The notes under the pieces: model-generated | Told to the model about the DNA's origin: nothing | Databases searched by the model: none | The model's input: only the letters and a program-made list of their open reading frames with translations | Program-made: the position numbers and the translations under genes | Part shown: piece after piece, positions 24,076-35,345 of the stretch | Numbering within the stretch: the first letter of the stretch is position 1 | Layout: the number at the start of each line of letters is the position of its first letter | NCBI GenBank assembly: GCA_023055505.1 | Contig: JALIRH010000044.1 | Span: 3,224,001 to 3,288,000 of the forward strand | DNA from: Callipepla californica brunnescens | Taxonomy: Eukaryota; Chordata; Aves; Galliformes; Odontophoridae | Length of the DNA: 64,000 nt | Reading direction: 5' to 3'

Positions 24076-27000
24076 GTGTCCCTCAGAACACAGAGTCGGT
24101 AAATACCATGGAAGCAAAACACAACTGATGACTAGGTGCGTCTGATCACTGCAGACAAGGATTGCACTTCCTAACATCTGAGAAATAACTTCATATTGTG
24201 AAGGGAAGGAAAATCTCCATCTGAGAACAAGGATTTTACTGAATTTCCTGTGTTTGGTTTCCTGGGTAGGCACTGAGATTAAGGAAATATAAAATTCAGT
24301 TCTTCCTAGGTCTAAGGGGGCTGTAAAAGCAATGAAAAACCACATGAATACTTAGAGCTTAATTTTCACATTAACACCTCCCCCTCTCCTCAAGACATCC
24401 ACTCTTTGTGGTTTGTTTACATCATTAGTACACATCATTAATTACCACATGCTTATGGATTTCTGTTGCTGTGTCAAATGAGGAAGTTTACAGTCAGAGG
24501 GCCTGATCCAGGTCCTGCTGGGAATAGCAGCATCCACGTGTCAGCTTGCACAGGGATTTCTATGGGAATGGGCTAATTTGTAGGTGAGAGATGATGATCT
24601 GCTCAGTTCACAGGAGGACAGAATCCCTTTCCTAACCAAATCCACATCACATCAGGCAATCTCTGAATTACTGTTAGGGATATTTTTTCTAACTCCACGT
24701 TAATAAATATCTCTCAACTCCAGCTTCTTCTCCATGAAGTATAACAAATGTTTCACAGTGTCAGCCTCTTGGCCATAAAGCATAATCCTTTGCAGTGACC
24801 TGTGTTTTCCTTGTAGTGATATTTCTCTTCTTATTGTGCCTGTCACGGCTTTGCCCACACAGCCCATCAATTAACAGTGGTGTCTACAAAGGAGGAGTTT
24901 TTAAACACAGTTAAAACAGAGCCGTCATGCATGGGGTTTTGATCTCTCCTTGTGTTTCTGTATGAGTAGCACGAGGTGAAAGTGGTAGAAAAGGATGTAC
25001 TCAGAGGGGTGGGCAGCAGGGAAAAAAAGCTTTCATTTAACACTGTTTGAATGTAAATTCTAGTGAAACATGTCAGTGACAGGGAGGAGGTTATGACTGA
25101 TCAGATAAGGGTCTTTGAATAGTTTGCCAAACCAAACTTCTTCTAGGTAATTTCTTTCTTTTTTTGCTTTCTTCTCATCTCACCACTTTTGATCAGTGAC
25201 TGGTGTCGTGATGGTTCCTATCAGGGAGTCAAAGCACTAAGTTGCCCTGAGCAAAAGCCGGAATATGGGATAGGAAAGGGAAACACTGTCATATCAAAAA
25301 TGCTCAAGGACAGGGAGAACTTCAATTATTTTCCTCCAGAGATAATGACCAAACTAATATGAAGTGAAACTGAAGGCAAAGAAAGTGAGAAGTGTCTGCG
25401 AATATTTCTTCTAGGAAGGGAAAGATCTTTGTTGTGTGAAAAAAGGTTCAGATAACAAATCTCTTCCACAGGAGATACCAAATCTAAGTCATACATTGCT
25501 TCCATTCACTTCAGATGCAGACCTTGAGCTCAGACTGGATTTTGAGCTAAATCCTGACTGGAAAATGTTCTGTGGTCTTGTGTGGTAGAGAAGATCTATT
25601 CCATGAGAGATATGTCGATGACAGCATATAGAGTAAAATCAGCAGACTTGTAATGAAAAACTGAGAAAGTGGTGTTATAAATGTCAAGTTTGGACAAAAT
25701 ATAGCTCATTTTTTTCTTTGATGTCATCATATTGACACTAAAAAGAAGAGTTTTGCCATTAATTCCCTCTGGGAAAATCCAGGACAAGACCTTGCTTAAG
25801 ACAGATTTTTAAAATGAATATTCAGGCCCCTTGGAACAATCTGTGGAGAATCTGTTTTAAGTATGTCTTAAGGATTCAGGATCCAAAAATCCAAAATAAG
25901 AAGTACTCACCTTCTTTTTTGTTGAAATTAGCCATTTCAGAGGCTAAGTCATTTGTAGGAATTACCATGCAGTCTCACAATATGGCCTCCTATTCATGTG
26001 TGCTGCCTATTCCAAGAAAGCACTACTCTTGATGGGGATGCTGATCTCTGAGTGCTGATGTTATGCATAGATTGATTTTAAAGAGTATGGCTTTTTACAC
26101 TTCCAGTAAGTAATAATCTTCAGGGACAAAATCAACAAATTATCATGCAGGTGTGAGTCAGGAGTCATTTCAATAAACTCCATGTAGTTTTTCATATTTG
26201 CATGTGTGTACATTGTGTGATCAGGTCTTGGATCTTGAGTACTCCTGGTCAGGAACTTACAGTTACTGGGACATCTATCCACCGTAATTTCAATTCAGTT
26301 CCCAGCTGACACTCACAGCGTCAAGTTCCTAAATCCCACACTCACTGCATTTCTATTGGTTTGAATTTACAAAGCCACCCAAGCCCTGTTCCTGGGCTGT
26401 GTCTAATGCATTATCTGCAGCTCAACACTGTACCAAAGCATGGCTCAGGTGTGATTCTTACATAGGTGAAGCAAATACTGATATATTCAGAAGTAGTATA
26501 ATGTATCCACCTTGGATATTCTACTTGTTGAAGTCATTATTCTCGGACAGAAGTTAAGCTAGAGAAATCTATTATGACATTTCTAAATATCCACATGCGC
26601 TCATGTCCCCACATGCCTGAAAGACTTACATGATATTAAAATCTGATACTGTAGAAGCCTCCCTGTGCAAGCAATTAGATTTCCTACAGGCTTTAAAAGC
26701 ATCGCTTTTTGTCTAAGGAAGCTATATTGTTAGTGTGGTTTCAGATCAAGACTCTAAATTATGGTCCCACATATGCTGGTCCCACAGATGTTTCTGTAAT
26801 GTTTAGTTAAATGGGACTGTCCTGGAGGAAAGCTATGTGAATCACAATTACTTGTGTTATTTCTGAGTTGGAAGATTTTTCAGATTTCCAACGAACAACT
26901 GTAATAAAATGCAATATAAGGTATATAAGTATTCTGCAGTCAAAACATGAAGGCTGGCATAGAGTAAAGTAAAGCTTACCTACACTATGCAATAACGCTA

Positions 27001-28030
27001 AAGACACCTTATCAAATTTTGACCCAGAAATACACTTACAGCAAGATAACAAATAACTTGTTCTTGGAGGAATTCCCAGCCCTGATTTATATCTTGCAAC
27101 CCAAATAAATATAAAAACCTGCCAGAGCTGACCATGTAAATCTTAACCACCTCATATGGTTTCATTCTATGAAGTGAAAAATACAGGGAAGAAGGTGTTG
27201 TTAACGCTGTGAATGAGGTATCCAGGAAAAGTGTTATTTATTGAACGCTATGGGAGGGAAGTTAATTTCAGAAGTTATAAACATGATGAATTATAGCTAA
27301 TATCTTGGAGGAATTAAATGCAATTGAAAGGGAAAAAGTTCCCATTTTCATTTAAATTAAACAATTAAGATTGATTAATGTTTAATAATGGGTTACACCT
27401 GCCATGAACTGGCAAACTAGTAATCTTTGAGTCACTCAGTGATTAACCAGCGTGAACAGCTTCTCAAGAATCAGTGGTATGAGTGTTTTGTGTCTTCAGT
27501 CCTCATCTGAATTCTCAGGACAATGTTGGGTAATAATTTCAGCCTAGGAGCAGTTTGTGGTGTATTTGCTTTCATTGTGGTTCCAACAGTGTGGGTTATT
27601 GCCTAAGAAACCTGGCAGTGCCCCTGCTCCCATACCAAGCAAGAGGCTGAAAGCCAGCATGGGAAGGGTAGTCCCACAGGTCAGGCTGTGCAGTTTGGTG
27701 TCCTGAATTTGTGAATAAATTTTCCAGTGATGCCAAGTTGGGTCACCTTGTGCAAAGGACCTTAAGTCACATTTGTGAAGTTTCTCCTTGTCTTGGACAC
27801 CTGGTTTGAGATGCTTTGGGTCTGCTTCTCAAGGGCACTGCATGTTTGCGAGTCCCAGCACACACTTCAAGTCTCATACACTGAGAAGTGTGAGCAGAGT
27901 GGAGGTAGAAGTAAAGATGTTGCATTAGGAAAAAGGACAGAGTATACATGAGACTGGGAAGCAGGTGCACTGAAAGAGGAAGTAAGGCAAAGATGGGCTG
28001 TACGGATGGGCAAGGCAAAGGACATGAGGA
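24076..28030. other. Unique noncoding stretch with conserved-element texture
   Basis: No exon recognised; all frames are short (105 codons or fewer). The part at 24400-24450 carries a dense group of transcription-factor-like motifs. The part at about 27300-27400 is AT-rich with ATTAA/TTAAT repeats. Otherwise the stretch is featureless AT-rich sequence. Confidence 0.55.
24407..24449. promoter_or_regulatory. Candidate transcription-factor motif cluster
   Basis: Within 43 bases the sequence shows TGTGGT (24407-24412), TGTTTAC (24414-24420), TAATTA (24439-24444) and ACCACA (24444-24449), the last being the reverse complement of the first. These match the known core motifs of RUNX, forkhead, homeodomain and RUNX proteins respectively. 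Cores this short arise by chance, so enhancer function is inference. Confidence 0.25.
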
Positions 28031-28159
28031 TATCACCATCAAGAAAAGGGTAGATGCAGCACTGAGGGACATAGTTTAGTGGGCATGGCAGTGAAGGGTT
28101 GATGTTTGGACTAGATGATCTTAGTGGTCTTTTCCGATCAATATTTCTGTGATTCTGTA
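28031..28159 (+). mobile_element. CR1 LINE 3' end, plus strand, ~130 bp
   Basis: CR1 landmarks are 'AAGAAAAGGGTAGATGCAGC', 'ACTGAGGGACATAGTTTAGT', 'GGGCATGGCAGTGAAGGGTT', 'GGACTAGATGATCTTAGTGG' and a terminal TGTGATTCTGTA. A second octamer-like GATTCTGTA lies about 12 bases further right, beyond an A/G-rich interruption. The preceding 'TATCACCATC' may be the partner of the deleted consensus just upstream. Same subfamily as the copy at 20387. Confidence 0.92.
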
Positions 28160-28618
28160 TTGACGAAGAATGATTCTGTAAAGGACACAAGGCTGTAAAG
28201 GGGAACAAAAAGAGACATGCACTGTGTTGGAAAAAAAACACACCAACAAACCCTACTCATTTGACTCATGAGTTGTTGCTTTTGTATTCCTTCTGGAGTG
28301 TATCAATGCATCCAAGCCACATTACCCATTATGAAGTTTTTCATGTGATCACCTTGTCAGGGTAATCGTAGGCTGTTGAGTGGTACTGAGGAGATCTGGA
28401 GTGCCCTCAGGTCAGGAGAGCCTCTTCTCCTTCATGTTCATATCATGGTGAGCAAGCTTTAGAGGGCTTGAGCTTTGTGCACCAGTATAGTTGCACTAGA
28501 TCAGCAACTGCTGAATTTTGCATTGAGTCAGGTTGTGCAGCCAGACCCTGGGAAACACAACATCACAGGCATGTGTGCAGAACTACCTGGACACATCCTC
28601 TTGTGCACATCTACTGCT

Positions 28619-28665
28619 GAGCACACACACACGCACTCACACCCCCATCAGGACACCCCACACAG
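28619..28665. repeat. CA-rich imperfect microsatellite
   Basis: An interrupted run of ACAC, CGCA and ACACCC units. It is too degenerate for a clean unit count. Confidence 0.75.
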
Positions 28666-30827
28666 GCACACGTATCATGTGTACATCACCAAGTTTACAC
28701 TGGCAGGCACCAGCGCGTGCTGGTCCTCAGACTTACAAGTGCATACACAGTGCTCACAGCTCTGAGAGATCTGCAGGTGTTTGTCGTAATTTTTATGCCT
28801 TTAAAAGCAACTTTTCCTAACTCCCAGCACAAAAAAAAAGTCTCCACCTTGTATAACCTCGGTGTCATGAGCCTATGCTAATAAATCTGAATAAGTAAAT
28901 GACAGGTACAAATCTGGGTAATAGAGTTAAATATCTCTTCTTAACTCAAATATAAAACAGATGTTTTCCATCTGCCAGCAGGCTTCCACAATTATCTGCA
29001 CTGCCCATGCTGTCCCCTGGGCTCTCTGCCGAGCGCTTTCTCCTGGGTGATGAATATGATGCATTGTTGCAGTTAGTTCTGGGCTCAGGTTGCATTAATT
29101 CAACAGTACTTTTGTGACTTCTGTGTTGTTGTGTGTCTTTCTTCACCTGCTTGAAAGCACCTCTGTTTGTTTTTTTTTTGCTTGCTTTGCTTTGCTCCCC
29201 CCAAAACCCATGTTCTGTCTACAGTCACAACTTTGCTGGAGAACTCAGGCCAGCCACCCGTACTGAGGATGGAATAATATTTGTCATTCTTTGCCCAGTG
29301 CAGTCAGTGGTCTCTGCAGGCAGTGCAGGAGCAGTAACTAGTACCTGACACACACTGTGATGGAGAGCATTGCTGGCAGGAGCTGAGTCAAGGTGCTGTT
29401 ATCACAGAGCCCTTCAGAGCAGAGGTGGCCTTGGAAGGCAACATCACCGTTAGTGTTCAAATGGCACACTGACCTTCCCTACCATCCAAGCTGCTCAGAG
29501 GTGCTGTCCAGCAGGTGAAAAGGGTCAGGTAGAGGCCTTCACGTACAGCACAATCAAAGGTCGTTTATTGTTCTACTGTGTAACTGTCTAATAATCAAAA
29601 GTGAGTACTCATGAAGCTTTGGTGAGATACTGGGCCAAAAGCCACCTCTGCAAGCATCACTCAGAAAACTTGGGCAATCCATGGAACATCCTTACAGGCT
29701 GTGTGCACTGGAACCCATCTGGGCTGCTTACGACTGCAGCCATCTTTACCTGCTGGAGGGGATGGAATCTGCTGATCCGCATATTTGGATTTGACATGAT
29801 GCAGATGAAAAGACAACACTGAGCTAAACAATAATCTGGCAAGAAGCTCTCAAAATTGGCCTTACTTATTTATTTTTAATTAAAAAAACACGTTTTCTCT
29901 CTCTGTTTATCTGGAACAAATTGAGAGCAGTCCAATCCTATAATTATATTTCCACAACATTTTGCCAAGGCAATCAAAGTTGTCAGTACCAAGCCATCTT
30001 CTTTAAGAGTTAAATTTTATTAGTGAGCTTGCTTGCAAGTCAGCTGCATGAACTCCAATTTATCCCTTGGATACACACTGCAGAGCCTCAGTGTGAACCT
30101 CTTGGTTGCTCCACGTACAGAACCCTCATGGCAGACTGATTAGAATAGTATGTGCAAAGATAGCACCAAAATTCAATTAAAACGGATGTTTTTTTTGTTG
30201 GAAACAGACTCAGAAGAGCAGCTCACATCTCAAAAGCTAGCTTGCATCACTGGGCCAGAAAGAGCTGTTTTCCAGGAAAGGCCTGTTATGAGTACTGCGT
30301 GACTTGGACAGTTCACTAGAAGATACGGAGACTAAAATCTGGTATACACAAGACATTTTCTACCAAATTCACTTTTGGCTTTGAAACACTGTCTTTGTCT
30401 TCTTCCCCATTTTTTTTTTTTCCCTCAAATTCTTTGAAACTTAAGGAATAATCTTAACTGACCTTTAACCACAAAAATTTGGCTGGTGATGTAGCCACTG
30501 CCTTCAGAAGGTCAAAGATGCCTGGATGCAAACCAGATCCTAGAGTTTTGACCTTGCTATACCTAGCAATCTCTAAAGAGAGTCCAAGGAGAAGCAAAGA
30601 CTGAACATGCTTTTCTCCAAATAGAAATTCCCTCCAGGGCAGGATTTAGGACAGAAAATTTTCCACTGCTGCAGTCTGAATTGGATTCATCCAGCAAATA
30701 CTAAAGACTTCAGTGTGGCTTTCTGACTTCAGCTAGTCTGAATTTTCCTCAGTGCTGTTACCCAGGGAGTATCAGAGGTTTCTTTCTTTCCAAGCACCAA
30801 GTCCAAAGAAGTGAGTAACAGTCACAT

Positions 30828-30867
30828 TTAAAAAGGAAAAGAAAAAAAAAAAAGAAAAGAAAAGAAC
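30828..30867. repeat. A/G-rich low-complexity tract
   Basis: A run dominated by A with spaced G, in AAAAG units. Possibly an old poly-A tail, but no retroposed body was recognised to its left. Confidence 0.8.
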
Positions 30868-31574
30868 ATGAACATCTGGAAGTCAGTCTTCACAAATGGC
30901 TGTGCATAATCAGGATTAAGCCATTACTGTGTCTTGCTTCTTAAATGATGGAAAACTGAATTGTTCTGAATTACAGTTCTCTCTGCTAAGGACATGCTAC
31001 AGACAGAGAAGAACAGAAAGCACTGTATGAACAGCAGCAAAGAATTTCAGATTTTTAAAACCTCAGGTTTCCCCTGCATAAACCATTTGAACACTGGAAT
31101 GTAAAGTAGTGATGAAAAATGAAAGCCATGTCAGCCCAGAAAGCGATATATTAAAGCAAAGTGTTTAGAAGTCAAAGGCCCTTAAATAAATCTAAAATAC
31201 ATACTATATTTTAAGCCTTAAATCTGCTGCTGCTAATCCTCATCCTTAAAACCAGAAACCTATTTTCCTGGAAAGCCAGCTGAAATGGGATGGAATTTGA
31301 TTTGACTAGCTAAACAGTGAGATACCTACTTCGATATGTGTTGCATCAACCAGTACCAGCATCATATCTCTGATGTATTTCAAAATTACTCTTGTTCTTT
31401 ATGGCATGCATCTGAGCAGAAAGAACCAACTGCCCAGCTCTCTGTCTCATGTGGCAGTAAATACAGCCATTGTAGGTGGTGTCCTAACCTGCCCCCATTT
31501 CCTTCGCTGACATCAATCAGCATTCACACCTTGTTTTTTCATCAAACTGCACACACTTGATCCTGTGCCAGTAG

Positions 31575-31715
31575 TGGGAATAGCAGTCCTCTTTGTCACC
31601 CTTTTACAGATGATGAAATTGGAAAAGAAAGGGTTAAGGGACTTCTCAGGGGGCATAGAGAGACAACGATGCTATAATGAATGTTGGGAACCAGAAGTGA
31701 TGTGGTCCCATAGCA
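31575..31715 (-). mobile_element. MIR-like ancient SINE, minus strand
   Basis: Read on the plus strand it shows the antisense MIR core: 'CCCTTTTACAGATGATGAAA', 'AGAAAGGGTTAAGGGACTTC', a degenerate GGGGGCATAGAGAG where the family has a 'GGTCACACAG'-like block, and 'GTTGGGAACCAGAAG'. The order and spacing are as in MIR. The left end beyond the TTTTACAG block is not clear. The 62-codon frame on the plus strand here is a shadow of this SINE. Confidence 0.65.
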
Positions 31716-34705
31716 ATGATGCCACTGGGAGTCAGGGAAATCTGCAGCAGTGAGGTGATGGGACTTGGTCTCTCTTTCTCTGAACACATTTCCCTTCATG
31801 CTGACAACTGCCTCACCCAGGAGCCCCTTCTTTGAATAGAAAATCCTACTGTTTAAGGTTAAAATCTGAAAATTCCCAAGAGATTTAGTGGGAAGGGGAC
31901 TAATTAACCAGCATGGACATAATCTGGTCTACACAAGCAGTGCCTAACTCCTAACACATTGCTAATGAACAGACCTGACCAATAAATGAAACAAGGCAGA
32001 GTTTTTTTCCTGCCAAGCAATACGTTTTTCTGCCAAAAAATATGTGAAGGAAAATAATCCAAATAGTTCTGTTGATTCTCAGTCTCAGGTTTTCATTTTC
32101 ACTTTGTTTTTAAATTTCTGTGATCTTTGGGGACAGCTGGGGGATGGAGGAAAGGAACAAAAGCTCATATTCCTCTCCTTTTTTTTCCCACAGGTAAAGG
32201 AAATCGAGAGGAGAGAAACAGAAAAAAATTGCCAGTATTCAGGCCTCCCTACATATCTTTTTAACTATTTTTTTCTCCCCATTTTCTGAGCTAAGATTAC
32301 TGGGATTAGGAGAAAAAGGTTAGGGAATGTGTGAAATGAGTAAGGAGCAAAGGTTTCTTCCTTTTATCTCCTCATATTTGCTTTCCCCCCCTCCCCCTTT
32401 TTTAACAAGAATGTAAGATGAAGTAATACTAAAATCTCACAAATCCAAATACTGATAAACCAAATCCAGTGAAAGAATCAATAAGTAACATAACTGATAG
32501 AAATAAAAATCTTTCTGTGCTGAATCTTTGTTTACTGAATATGTTTGCTGGAATTGAGCACTTAACAAAATGCTTCAAAATAAAATGCATACTCCATTGG
32601 TAGGAGAGTATAGCTGATAGGGGAAGAATACAAGATGAGATGAAACAAGGAAACCTGAAATTCAGAAAATAATAATTTCAAAGCCTGATTCTGGGATCTG
32701 TAATGTTTCCCATAATAAAATAGGAAAGCTAGAAATGCTTTCAGACTTAACTTTAAGAGGCTGATACTGATTTTCTCAGCACCCTGCAGTTTCTTCTGGG
32801 GTAAAGGAACTTCAGTACCTTGCAGCATCTCACCCCAACTCACATATATCCGATGTGAAATTTCCCTAGGTTCCTTCCATATAGAACTGCGGTCACCCAA
32901 AAGCTGCTCCTTGTCTCCAGCCTTGCTGTGTCACTTACTATAAACATGTATGACAAGTGGGTGTATGAGAAATTTAGCCATCCCCAGTCAAGCTGTGCAA
33001 ATGACAAACTTTGGAATAAAACAAACCGACATATAGTCCTTGCCACTGTTGATTTTGTTATAGTCAAGGGAGTCTTCAGAATATATTTCTATGTATATGT
33101 TTCCTAACACCTCAGTTCCAGAGCTTTTTTATACAACGCCTGGCTGCAAATCACAGCCCACGACCCAAGGATGCTGGAAGTCTTTTCTATGTTGAGCCTT
33201 CATCATCATCTGAGTCCCAGTAGTGTACACTATGCAAGCAATGCTCTCTGTAGTAGAGGAGCCTGAGATATTCTTTGACATGACCCTGATATGACTGAAA
33301 TGATTCTTTTGGTCTTGAGCCATGCTGATATTCTCCATGCTGGGAAGAAAAAAATTAATTCAGGATGCTATTTCTATTTTGAAAATAAATAGGAGGGACT
33401 TTAATCTGAGATTATTCATCCATTTCACAAAACATAAGGGAAGGAGAAGAAAAGAACTTAGAAATGTTTATCAGAAGCCCACTTTATCATTTACCATCCC
33501 TCTGCTTAGAGGCAAGGTCTTGAAGCAGTCCTGCCTGTTTAACTTGGGGAAGTAACTTTTCTTGTTCTCAGGAAATCTGCCTGTGTTTGGCAAGCCAAGC
33601 GTTACTAAAATGCTTTGATTCCCTTATACTGAGCAGGGACTCCCTCAGCATTACTTTCTTGTCCCGGAGTGTTTGCCTGCACCGAGGATCTGCAGATGCC
33701 ACCCTGGAGTGAGGAGAAGGGAGCCAGACTTCCATTATAATGGCTCCCTGCTCCCGTACCTTGCTCTGGATCATGTGGGGCTAACCATGGAGGCTTTCTG
33801 GTCTCTTTCCCAAGTAATCTCTCTGGTGGATTGGACTGAGCAGTACCTTTTTGGGAAGTCTCCATAATCAACACAACTGGAAGACCTGAAAAAAAAAAAT
33901 ACGGAAATTTTGTGGTCTCCCAGTGATCCCTGCAAGGTGAAAATGCATGACCTTCCTCATCCTCACCCTGTATACACCACTGGCAGTTTTAATGCCACCT
34001 TCTCTGCAGCAGAAGTCATGCTTCTGTCGTCTGCTGTTAGCAGTCCCAGCCACCACAGCGATGCAAGCACTGAGCTGCATAATACACTTTTCCACCCAGT
34101 TGAGCTTCTCTAAAACCATGTTTACAGAAGAAAATGGGGTCTTCTCCACCCACTTTCCCAGCAGTCCAATTCAGAGATCTGAATTCCTGTGCTGGTTTCA
34201 TGTTTGCAAGCTGCCTCCCTCCATCAGAAACTATGGCCTGAGTGTATCACAGAGCTGGTCCCACTCTTTTTGCTGGGAACAACAGCAGTGAGAGCTCTCC
34301 CTTGGATAATTGTTTTCAGCAGTAGACAGGGAAAATATCTCCTCCTGTGGAATGGGTAAAAATGAGCTAAATACATATCACTTCATCCCCCTCCCTGCTC
34401 CCATGCATTCCTGGTCTGAGCCAGGGGAGAGAGTTAGAATATGACCTAAAGCACTGCATGATTTCACTGTTGTTTTCTCGTAGATATTTTTGGAGGGAGA
34501 TGTTGCAGGTGGCCTTCTCATACTCGTTGACTGACTGTAATAAGCAGGGAGACTGTGGAAAAGGCATCATTAGACTTTCAGAAAGGAATCAATAGTCCTC
34601 AGGAGGGCTGGTATACCTCACCTGTAAACTTTTCATCCCTGCGATCAAGATGGGAACAGCAATCTGTGATCCAGACATCACCATCCCAAGCAGCCAAGGA
34701 GCTTT

Positions 34706-34746
34706 ATGAGTTAGGGTGGCTAACTCATTCCTCATGAGGAATGAGT
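34706..34746. repeat. Two overlapping perfect inverted repeats
   Basis: ATGAGTTAG (34706-34714) pairs with CTAACTCAT (34720-34728) across the 5-base loop GGTGG. The second arm overlaps a perfect 24-base palindrome (34723-34746) made of ACTCATTCCTCA and its reverse complement. The motif ATGAGT/ACTCAT therefore occurs three times in alternating orientation, so two mutually exclusive hairpins or one cruciform could form. I know of no element with this exact arrangement. Confidence 0.9.
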
Positions 34747-35321
34747 AGCATGTCAGCAGAATGCTCACAGACAGCAAGCAAAGGAGCAGAGAAGAAAATG
34801 GTGACATTTGTAGTCTATCTCAAGCCTTGGACTCTGTGCTGTCACCTGCCTCTTCCCATGCATGGTGGTAATGATCCTGATGCTACTAAAATGAAGACAT
34901 TCTGGCCTATGCTCCCATTGACCAGCTCTCTGCAGCACAGTGCACGTGCTGTAGGCGTGTAACACTCCGCAGAATTGCTGAGTATTGGCAAAGAGAGGGA
35001 ACATTATGTCTTTTCCAGCTGAAAATCCTGCAAATCCATGGGAAACTTTTCCCCTCAAACATCTCCATTTGTCTGCTATACTGTTACTTGCTGGCTGGTG
35101 TACACTTCTGTGTGCGATAGTTCTAATGCTGCTGCTTTAGCTACCCCTCTGTTTTGATATCAAGCCACATATTTTCAGCCCTGTAATATTTGTAGTTAAC
35201 ATAAACAGGGTTTGCATATGTATTTATGTATGCTAAACACCAAATTGGTGCATGTCCTTCTGGCTCAAACAAGGACTGCAGACTTCCCTTCAGGCTGGAG
35301 GGATTGCTTCCATGTCATGTA

Positions 35322-35345
35322 GCTCCTGGACAGGCTCCTGGACAG
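35322..35345. repeat. 12-base tandem duplication
   Basis: Two perfect head-to-tail copies of GCTCCTGGACAG. This looks like a simple replication-slippage duplication. Confidence 0.95.

Larger units (their letters stand above)
28160..31574. other. Unique noncoding stretch, no gene recognised
   Basis: No exon recognised. It contains a CA-rich low-complexity tract (28619-28665), which opens 95-96-codon frames rich in His and Thr that are composition artefacts, and an A/G-rich tract (30828-30867). The part at about 28860-29120 has conserved-noncoding texture: mixed composition with a TAATAGAGTTAAATATC-like core. Confidence 0.55.

Noticed and set aside
27590..27760. CR1-like or pseudogene fragment
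   Set aside because: Phrases such as 'GATGCCAAGTTGGGTCACC' recall CR1 ORF2, but no ordered set of landmarks follows.
28475..28820. 95-96-codon His/Thr-rich frames
   Set aside because: They are translations of the CA-rich low-complexity tract at 28619-28665.
32165..32193. Splice-acceptor-like pyrimidine tract and CAG before GTAAAGG
   Set aside because: The following sequence has no recognisable exon or matching donor, and pyrimidine tract plus CAG is frequent by chance.
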